A DNA stretch of 5,029 nucleotides, taken from the NCBI GenBank assembly GCA_964594235.1, contig CAZQMF010000087.1, positions 1 to 5,029 on the forward strand. Reading direction: 5' to 3'. The notes under the pieces are model-generated. The model searched no databases and was not told where the DNA came from. It was given only the letters and a program-made list of their open reading frames with translations. The stretch comes from CAYLHS01 sp964594235 (GTDB lineage: Bacteria > Actinomycetota > Acidimicrobiia > Spongiisociales > UBA4744). This document shows positions 1-5,029 of this stretch, one piece after another. The position numbers and the translations under genes were made by a program. Within the stretch, counting starts at the first letter, position 1; each line of letters opens with the position of its first letter.

Positions 1-1
1 A

Positions 2-2338
2 CTTCGTATCGTCCGCGGTGAGTTCATGGAGGGATTCCACGTGACGGGATCGTTCCTGTTCGACGATTGGGTTCAGGGCACGTCAGACCGCATCCGGGCG
101 ACAACCGCCATGTTGATGGATCGGCTGGCCGACGCCGAGACCGCCCGGGGCGACTTCGACGCAGCCACGGTGACGCTCCGTCGCCGGCTCCGGATAGATC
201 CGCTCCACGAGCCGACCTACCGACGTCTCATGCTCCTTCGAGCGTGGACCGGTGATCGAGCCGGCAGCGTGGAGGTGTATCGCGAGTGCGTCGGCATGCT
301 TCAGGATGAGCTCGGTGTGACTCCTTTGGAGGAGACAACCGAACTGTATGAAGCGATCCTCGATGAGGACCTGCCGCGTGCGCCGAGTCGACCGAGGGAG
401 ACGAAGGTTGTTGCGTCCGTGATTCCGCCCGCACCGCCCGCGCTCGTTGGACGATCCGGCGAGTGGGAACGACTGAGACTGGCGGTCGATACGGGGGTTC
501 ATGTCGCCGTCAAAGGGGTGACCGGCATCGGACGAACTCGACTCCTCGACGAACTCGCCTCGTCTCTTGCCCAAGAGCATCGACCCGCACTCGTTGCCCG
601 CGCCAGACCTTCCTATCGAGACGTCGGGTTCGGTCTTCTGCAGGAGTTGTTGAAGCAGGCCCTACGGATCGTCGACGGCGAGGACCTTCCTGGGTGGGCC
701 AGGTCGGAGATTGGACGCCTGGTACCAGATCGTTTCGCACCTACGCTCGGCACAGATCCGACGGAAGGTCGCCGGTTGGCTGATGCCGCGGTCAGGCTGC
801 TCGGCGCCGCACACGCGGTCATCATCGTCGACGATGCCCAGTGGTGTGATAGTGCGTCGGCGCAGGTGCTGGCCAGGGCCGTCGACGAGCTACGAAGCTC
901 GATCGTGGTCGCCTTCCGAAGTGACGAGGTGATGACAAACAACGAGCTGGTCGACATCTTCGAGATGCCGAGGGGTCGGCCGATCGAGCCGATCGAACTT
1001 GGACCGCTCGACCGAGCCGCAGTGGACGCTCTCGCGGAAGGCAACGAGCGAATCGACTCGACAGAGCTGTACCGGGTGACTGCGGGCGTTCCCCTGTTCG
1101 TCGTTGCCTTCCTCGATGCCGGCCCGGATCCGGCCGGCGACATCCCGCCACAGGTCAGATCGTTGTTGCTTCGCAGGGTCGATGATCTTCCGACGCTGCC
1201 ACGACAGGTGTTGACGGCCGTTGCGGCAATCGGACGGCCGTCGTCGTTCGACCTCATAAGGGATGTCAGTGGCCGGAGTGAGACGGAGGTACTCGACGCC
1301 GTGGACACGCTGCTGGAGCGGCGCATGCTGCGCGAGGGTCACGACTCGGGCGACGTCGAGATCGAGCATCCGCTCCTAGCGGACACCGTGCTCGAGAGCT
1401 CCACCCAGGTTCGCCGCAAGATCCTCCACCGCCGGATCGCAGAGGCACTCGCTCGTTCCGCGGCATCGACCGAGCTCGCAACCACGTTCGAGATCGCCCG
1501 GCACTTCAGCGCTGCGGACGAGCAGCATCGAGCTGCGGACTGGTTCGTCCTCGCAGGCGAGGCAGCACGCGAGGTCTATGCCCACGAGGAGGCCGAGCAG
1601 GCGTTCAGGGCTGCGCTCGCCTCGGGACACACTGATGCGAGCAGGCTGCACGGTGAGATCGGAGATCTTGCCGTGTTCGGTGGTCGCTTCGCCGAAGCGC
1701 TCGTCGAGTACGAGAGCGCCGCTCGACTGTCGACCGGCACCCGTCTGGCACTGGTCGAGCACCGGCTTGGCGACCTCCATCGAAGACTGGGAAGATGGGA
1801 GGCCGCCCACTACCACTTCTCTCTCGCCGAATCCGATCACCCGAAACCATCGGCACTGTATGCGGACTGGAGCCTTCTCGCTTGGCGCGAAGGGGACGCG
1901 GAACGGGCGCTCGAGCTCGCCAAGAGATCGCTGGATGAGGCAGTTGACCCCGATGAACGGTCGCGTGCTCACAACGTGCTGGGGATCGTCGTCTCAGACG
2001 ATGTCGATGCCCGGGCGCACCTCGAAGAGGCCGCGGCCGCCGCCGGAGATGATCCTCACCTTCGAATGGCGGCCCTCAACAACCTCAGCGATCGTATCGG
2101 CCGGGCTGGGGATCTCGACGGAGCCCTTGCCCTGGCGCGCGACGCTCTCATGCTCGCCGTCGAGGTCGGCGACCGTCATCGCCAGGCTGCCCTTCACGAC
2201 CGTCTGGCCGGGCTCCACAAGGCTGCCGGAGAGTTGCAGGAGTCACAGGCCGAGTCATTGGAGGCAACCGAGATCTTCGCGAGTCTGACCGGACCAGATG
2301 CCTGGGAACCGGAACTCTGGCGGTTGGTGCAGTGGTGA
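2..2338 (+). CDS. SARP/AfsR-like transcriptional regulator, 5'-truncated (BTAD, AAA ATPase, TPR)
   Basis: Likely a cytoplasmic ATP-binding transcription activator of the SARP/AfsR type. The gene is cut by the left edge: the frame is open from base 2 (LRIVRGEF before the Met at base 26), and the RGEF-MEGF-DDW stretch is BTAD interior, so base 26 is not the true start. Counting that Met as residue 1: residues 1-115 are the rest of the BTAD (helical repeats ending ELGVTPLEETTELYEAIL); 116-138 a Pro/Arg-rich linker; 139-365 an AAA_16/STAND-type ATPase with Walker A GVTGIGRT (164-171) and Walker B VIIVDDAQW (265-273); about 378-440 a winged-helix-like region; 446-475 the EHPLLADTV...RRKILHRRIAEAL segment typical of these regulators; 490-760 degenerate TPR-like helices (for example 552-569, 581-603, 615-639, 683-717, 722-751). 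The usual N-terminal OmpR-like DNA-binding domain should lie upstream, unseen. The Walker A Lys is Arg, so ATP hydrolysis may be altered. The target is unknown; the downstream oxidoreductase gene is a candidate partner. The family call is strong, the role inferred. Confidence 0.9.
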   Translation, partial: LRIVRGEFMEGFHVTGSFLFDDWVQGTSDRIRATTAMLMDRLADAETARGDFDAATVTLRRRLRIDPLHEPTYRRLMLLRAWTGDRAGSVEVYRECVGMLQDELGVTPLEETTELYEAILDEDLPRAPSRPRETKVVASVIPPAPPALVGRSGEWERLRLAVDTGVHVAVKGVTGIGRTRLLDELASSLAQEHRPALVARARPSYRDVGFGLLQELLKQALRIVDGEDLPGWARSEIGRLVPDRFAPTLGTDPTEGRRLADAAVRLLGAAHAVIIVDDAQWCDSASAQVLARAVDELRSSIVVAFRSDEVMTNNELVDIFEMPRGRPIEPIELGPLDRAAVDALAEGNERIDSTELYRVTAGVPLFVVAFLDAGPDPAGDIPPQVRSLLLRRVDDLPTLPRQVLTAVAAIGRPSSFDLIRDVSGRSETEVLDAVDTLLERRMLREGHDSGDVEIEHPLLADTVLESSTQVRRKILHRRIAEALARSAASTELATTFEIARHFSAADEQHRAADWFVLAGEAAREVYAHEEAEQAFRAALASGHTDASRLHGEIGDLAVFGGRFAEALVEYESAARLSTGTRLALVEHRLGDLHRRLGRWEAAHYHFSLAESDHPKPSALYADWSLLAWREGDAERALELAKRSLDEAVDPDERSRAHNVLGIVVSDDVDARAHLEEAAAAAGDDPHLRMAALNNLSDRIGRAGDLDGALALARDALMLAVEVGDRHRQAALHDRLAGLHKAAGELQESQAESLEATEIFASLTGPDAWEPELWRLVQW

Positions 2339-2340
2339 GG
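2334..2340 (+). promoter_or_regulatory. Ribosome binding site of the oxidoreductase gene, overlapping the regulator's stop
   Basis: GGTGAGG lies 8 bases before the ATG at 2349 and contains the TGA (2336-2338) of the preceding gene. It is a good Shine-Dalgarno match at normal spacing. It decides the start at 2349 over the in-frame ATG at 2298, and it suggests that translation of the two genes is coupled. Confidence 0.65.
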
Positions 2341-2348
2341 TCCGAACC

Positions 2349-3749
2349 ATGAGTATGGCCTACGTGGTTGGAGCGGGTCCCAACGGACTGTCCGCCGCGA
2401 TCGCCTTGCGGCATGCGGGCTGGTCGGTGACCGTTCTCGAGCGTGCCGAAACCATCGGTGGGGCTGCACGCTCCGAAGCGGTCACGCTGCCAGGGTTCAT
2501 CCACGACATCGGTGCCGGCGTCCATCCGTTTGGCGCGGCATCACCGTTCTTTGCGTCACTTCCGCTGAGTGATCACGGGCTTGTATGGGCTCAACCCGAT
2601 ATCCCCCTCGCCCATCCGCTCGACGGTGGCCGGGCGGCAGCCGTCTATCGGTCGCTCGATGAGACCGTGGAAGGCCTCAAGGAAGACGGGCGGACCTACC
2701 GCCGCATGGTCGGACAGGTCGTCGAGCACTGGGCCGATCTCGAGCCATTCATCCTCGGTCCTCTCGCACAAGTGCCCCGCCACCCCATTCGGCTCGGCGT
2801 GTTCGGCCTCACAGCGTTGCAGCCGATCTCATGGGTGCTGCGTGGAGTCCGCACGGACGAGGCACGGGCACTGTTCGCGGGCCTTGCAGCTCACGCGCCG
2901 ATGCCAATGGACCGGCTCGCCAACACGGCGGTCGGTGTAGCACTCGTCGCATGCGCGCACCGTGGGGGGTGGCCGGTCGCTGGAGGCGGCTCACAGTCGA
3001 TCGTCGACAGCCTCGCCTCCTACCTCGTCTCCGTCGGCGGTGAAATCGCTACCGGGATGGAGGTCACCGATTTGTCCGATCTCGATGGCACCGTGCTGTT
3101 CGACACGTCTCCGGAGGCCGCCGCCCGGATCGCCGGCGACCGCCTCTCGGACCGGCTTCGTCAGCGCTTCGCCACGTACGAGCACGGTCCCGGGGTCTTC
3201 AAGATGGACTTCGCCCTGGCCGGGCCGATCCCGTGGGAGTCGGAGCCGTCCCGACGAGCAGGCACGCTGCACATCGGTGGAACGGCAGAGGAGATCGCCG
3301 CCGCGGAGACCGCTGTATGGGAGGGGCGCCCACCGGAGCATCCGTTCATCATCGCTGCTCAGCCGACCGTGGCCGATCCGAGCCGCGCACCCGAAGGTCG
3401 TCATGTGCTCTGGGCGTACTGCAGGGTTCCCAACGGTTCCGAGGTCGACATGTCCGAGGCGATCGAACGCCAGATCGAACGATTCGCGCCGGGGTTCCGT
3501 GACCTCATTCTCGACCGCCACGTCATGACCCCGAGCAAGCTGGAGCGGTGGAATCCGAATCTGGTCGGTGGGGACATCGCCGGTGGTCGTACCGACCGGC
3601 TGCGGGCGATACTTCGACCGAGACCGGCTATCGATCCTTACTGCCTGGCCGATGGCCTGTACCTGTGCTCGTCGTCGACGCCACCGGGGCCTGGGGTCCA
3701 TGGCATGGCGGGCTTCCACGCGGCCAACTCTGTGTTGCGCCGCGCCTAG
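2349..3749 (+). CDS. FAD-dependent oxidoreductase, phytoene desaturase/PYROXD2-like (COG1233 type)
   Basis: A 466-residue flavoprotein, predicted soluble or peripheral, probably a FAD-dependent dehydrogenase or desaturase; the substrate cannot be read from sequence. Residues 4-31 form the N-terminal Rossmann motif: GAGPNG (8-13), with Glu31 at the end of the second strand to bind the adenosine ribose, followed by IGGAARSE (36-43), the usual FAD-contact segment. Residues 208-236 (WPVAGGGSQSIVDSL...GGEIATG) match the mid-protein WP-GGxxxL...GG motif of the family. NPNLVGGDIAGG (402-413) and GLYLCSSSTPPGPGVHGMAG (436-455) are the conserved C-terminal FAD-binding signatures of PYROXD2-like members. 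No signal peptide or membrane helix is evident. The start at 2349 fits the ribosome binding site and puts the Rossmann strand at the very N-terminus, as usual; ATG 2355 is a weaker alternative. The gene is slightly shorter than many relatives (roughly 480-530 residues). It follows the regulator gene by 10 bases and is probably co-transcribed with it. A carotenoid role is not supported, since no other crt genes are visible. Confidence 0.88.
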   Translation: MSMAYVVGAGPNGLSAAIALRHAGWSVTVLERAETIGGAARSEAVTLPGFIHDIGAGVHPFGAASPFFASLPLSDHGLVWAQPDIPLAHPLDGGRAAAVYRSLDETVEGLKEDGRTYRRMVGQVVEHWADLEPFILGPLAQVPRHPIRLGVFGLTALQPISWVLRGVRTDEARALFAGLAAHAPMPMDRLANTAVGVALVACAHRGGWPVAGGGSQSIVDSLASYLVSVGGEIATGMEVTDLSDLDGTVLFDTSPEAAARIAGDRLSDRLRQRFATYEHGPGVFKMDFALAGPIPWESEPSRRAGTLHIGGTAEEIAAAETAVWEGRPPEHPFIIAAQPTVADPSRAPEGRHVLWAYCRVPNGSEVDMSEAIERQIERFAPGFRDLILDRHVMTPSKLERWNPNLVGGDIAGGRTDRLRAILRPRPAIDPYCLADGLYLCSSSTPPGPGVHGMAGFHAANSVLRRA

Positions 3750-3761
3750 GAGCCGGGATCG
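3750..3761. other. Convergent 12-bp intergenic gap without a visible terminator
   Basis: The two converging stop codons (TAG 3747-3749 on +, TAA 3764-3762 on -) leave only GAGCCGGGATCG between them. No GC-rich hairpin followed by a T run is seen here or just inside either gene, so transcripts probably end within or beyond the opposing gene, or by Rho-dependent termination. Confidence 0.6.
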
Positions 3762-3860
3762 TTACGGTTGTCTGGTCCAGATGGCGACCGACTCGGGTTG
3801 GAGGGTCGCTGCGAGAACACCGGAAACGTCCGTGACGACGTCGGTGATCAAGGTTCGTTC
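3754..3860. repeat. Direct repeat copy A (3' end of the downstream membrane gene)
   Basis: Matches 4930-5029 in the same orientation. Bases 3775-3860 differ from 4944-5029 at 7 of 86 positions. Bases 3754-3767 (CGGGATCGTTACGG) are identical to 4930-4943. The only gap is a 7-bp segment, TTGTCTG at 3768-3774, present here alone. Part of the repeat (3754-3761) lies beyond the stop codon, so the duplicated unit was not limited to the reading frame. Confidence 0.9.
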
Positions 3861-4901
3861 CCCGAGTCGGCGGCCGAGGTCGTCGAGTTGGTGTTCCATG
3901 TCGTAGCGGGTCCGGTTGAAACGCCGGTCGATCACCGTTTGGATGCGTTTGCGTGCGGGGTTGAAGACGGCGGCTGCGGCGAGGGTGGAGCCGGCGATGA
4001 TCAGGTCGCTGGACTCGCCGAGGAGGCGCGGGAGCAGGATGACGGGGATGGCGTAGACGGCGGCGACCAGGATCGCCAGCAGACCGTAGCTGGCTGTCCG
4101 TCTGACGAGCTTGTCGACCCCGTAAAGACCGTGGCGGAGGACCGCGTAGGCAAATGCGATCGGAAGCGCGATCCAACCGATCACGGCGCCCAAGTAGGCG
4201 ATGTCTCCGACGAAACTCCACAGGCTGATCCCGACCACGAGACTCGCCACCAGCAGCGAGAACGCATAGAGAATCAGCGTGTAGCGGCGACGTTCTTCAC
4301 CTTCGACACGGCGCCGACGACGCCACAGCCACACCACGCACCCGACAAGGATCAGGAAGACCGGGATATACGCAAGGTCGCTGACGATTGTCGGTAGGAA
4401 CCGAACGCCAAGGGGATTGGCAAACGAAACCGGAGTGTTTTCCCAGGTGGCGCCTTCCACAGGGCTGGTCAAGGCCGACAGCACGGTCAGCACCGCCATC
4501 GTGTCGATGATCCTGTGCCCAATCCGCCGGTCTCGCTCGGATCGGGCGGAGAGTCCATCGGGAAAGGCCACGAGTAGCGCCGCCACGGACAGAAAGAGGA
4601 ACCTCCCTCCCCAGATGGTGATCCAGGTGAGCCACGGGTACCAGGCAGGATCGAGTCGCGATGCCGTCGGCGGGAGACTGGTTGTGGCTAGGCCGAGACT
4701 GAGCAGGATCAGCAGCCAGCCGACCTGGTGCCACGGCCGTTTCGCCATCACAACGAGACCGGGGACGATGTACCAGAGGGACGTGGTGTTGACGATGGCG
4801 CCGGCCGTGACAGGTTGATTGTCGAAGAGGTACGGGACCAGCGCGACTGCGATTGCCACCGCCACCAGCAGCACGAGCCCGATCCAACGAAGGAGCTTCA
4901 T
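3762..4901 (-). CDS. Ten-helix membrane protein, sensor-like, function unknown
   Basis: A 379-residue integral membrane protein. Hydrophobicity suggests about ten helices, near residues 5-25, 33-53, 58-77, 91-113, 131-147, 170-193, 207-231, 236-255, 270-290 and 299-313. Positive residues (KR at 54-55, RSERDRRIGHR 120-130, RRRRR 194-198, RHGLYGVDKLVRR 256-268, ARKR 316-319) fall on alternating loops, giving both ends in the cytoplasm. FPDG (113-116), NPLG (162-165), AVLRHGLYGVDKLVRRTASYG (253-273) and DRRFNRTRYD (325-334) are hallmarks I recognise from actinobacterial membrane modules, often placed before GAF or histidine-kinase domains. Here the protein stops soon after the LQPESVAIWTR segment (367-377), with no output domain, so it may be a stand-alone sensor or a partner of another protein. 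The ATG at 4901 is preferred because it begins just before helix 1 and overlaps the upstream paralogue's stop as ATGA. A weak AGGA lies about 10 bases upstream. The gene converges on the oxidoreductase gene with a 12-bp gap. Ligand and function are unknown. Confidence 0.85.
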   Translation of the reverse strand: MKLLRWIGLVLLVAVAIAVALVPYLFDNQPVTAGAIVNTTSLWYIVPGLVVMAKRPWHQVGWLLILLSLGLATTSLPPTASRLDPAWYPWLTWITIWGGRFLFLSVAALLVAFPDGLSARSERDRRIGHRIIDTMAVLTVLSALTSPVEGATWENTPVSFANPLGVRFLPTIVSDLAYIPVFLILVGCVVWLWRRRRRVEGEERRRYTLILYAFSLLVASLVVGISLWSFVGDIAYLGAVIGWIALPIAFAYAVLRHGLYGVDKLVRRTASYGLLAILVAAVYAIPVILLPRLLGESSDLIIAGSTLAAAAVFNPARKRIQTVIDRRFNRTRYDMEHQLDDLGRRLGERTLITDVVTDVSGVLAATLQPESVAIWTRQP

Positions 4902-5029
4902 CTCGTGTGATCCTGTCTGATCGCCGTCACGGGATCGTTACGGGTCCAGATGGCGACCGACTCGGGTTGGAGGGTCGCGGCCAAGACACCGGAGACGTCG
5001 GTGACGACGTCGGTGATCGAGGTTCGTTC
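4898..5029 (-). CDS. Tandem paralogue of the ten-helix membrane protein, C-terminal end only
   Basis: The last 43 codons and TGA of a gene that enters from the right edge, read from 5029 down to 4898. The first 29 visible residues (ERTSITDVVTDVSG then VLAATLQPESVAIWT) match residues 349-377 of the downstream 379-residue protein at all but one position (Ser for Leu). Five of the six differing codons are synonymous, so this is a real, constrained coding frame. After IWT the copies part: this one lacks 7 bp, skips the equivalent of the sister's TAA, and ends RNDPVTAIRQDHTR. Its TGA (4900-4898) overlaps the sister's ATG (4901-4899) as ATGA, implying coupled translation in one operon. By homology the unseen part is expected to be a ten-helix membrane protein. 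Too short to be visible as an independent open reading frame with a start in this window. Confidence 0.82.
   Translation of the reverse strand, partial: ERTSITDVVTDVSGVLAATLQPESVAIWTRNDPVTAIRQDHTR
4930..5029. repeat. Direct repeat copy B (3' end of the upstream paralogue)
   Basis: Second copy of the repeat at 3754-3860, offset by 1169 bp in the coding part and 1176 bp in the tail. It runs off the right edge, so its full length is not known. The homology ends on the left at 4930, inside the paralogue's novel C-terminal extension. Confidence 0.9.

Noticed and set aside
26..28. ATG at base 26 as the start of the regulator gene
   Set aside because: The reading frame is open from base 2 and the residues before the Met (RGEF) continue the BTAD motif. 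The gene is truncated by the window edge, so this Met is internal.
613..1326. Long antisense reading frame (237 codons, minus strand) within the regulator gene
   Set aside because: Ser/Arg-rich composition with no recognisable motif, fully inside a well-supported gene; a GC-rich shadow. The same holds for 1376-1972 (-), 2991-3719 (-) and 1578-2288 (+).
2298..2348. ATG at 2298 as the start of the oxidoreductase, giving a 17-residue extension
   Set aside because: It would overlap the regulator gene by 41 bases, has no good ribosome binding site, and puts non-family sequence before the N-terminal Rossmann strand. The ATG at 2349 has GGTGAGG at good spacing.
2349..3749. Carotenoid biosynthesis (crtI) assignment for the oxidoreductase
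   Set aside because: The fold is shared with phytoene desaturases, but the C-terminal STPPGPGVHGMAG signature is that of the broader PYROXD2-like group and no other carotenoid genes are visible.
3771..3781. Perfect small palindrome TCTGGTCCAGA near the convergent stops, as a terminator or operator
   Set aside because: Only 5-bp arms with a 1-base centre, no T tract, and inside the coding end of the membrane gene. It arises from the 7-bp segment next to GTCCAGA, so it is likely incidental.
3768..4397. Plus-strand frame of 209 codons opposite the membrane gene
   Set aside because: Asp/Gly/Glu-rich translation typical of the antisense of hydrophobic codons; the minus-strand frame has a coherent ten-helix topology and a conserved paralogue.

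Overview
The window is GC-rich DNA, densely coding on both strands. It most likely comes from an actinobacterium or a close uncultured relative. The evidence is a SARP/AfsR-type regulator (BTAD + AAA ATPase + TPR), a COG1233-type FAD oxidoreductase, and a multi-pass membrane protein of a style common in Actinobacteria (FPDG, NPLG and RRFNRTRYD motifs). Acidimicrobiia-like is my guess at finer rank; nothing in the sequence proves it.

Layout. Bases 2-2338 (+) hold the C-terminal ~778 residues of a large ATP-binding transcriptional regulator. Its DNA-binding domain and the first part of its BTAD lie beyond the left edge. Ten bases after its stop, at 2349-3749 (+), comes a 466-residue FAD-dependent oxidoreductase whose ribosome binding site overlaps the regulator's stop codon, so the two are probably one transcript. 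The oxidoreductase ends 12 bp from the stop of a convergent gene, 4901-3762 (-), a 379-residue protein with about ten predicted membrane helices and a short cytoplasmic tail. Upstream of that gene, on the same strand, bases 5029-4898 hold the 3' end of a tandem paralogue. The paralogue's TGA overlaps the ATG of the 379-residue gene (ATGA), so these two are also probably co-transcribed and translationally coupled.

The most interesting structure is this tandem duplication. The visible tails of the two membrane proteins agree at 28 of 29 residues, and the homology runs past the stop codon of the downstream copy. A 7-bp indel just before that stop shifts the frame, so the upstream copy reads through the equivalent of the stop and gains a different tail that ends exactly on its sister's start codon. 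The regulator also carries Arg in place of the invariant Walker A Lys.

No RNA genes, insertion sequences, CRISPR arrays, attachment sites or convincing intrinsic terminators were seen. No stretch without a gene exceeds 12 bp, so there is no room for a conventional intergenic promoter inside the window. Promoters for both gene pairs must lie beyond the edges or inside coding sequence.
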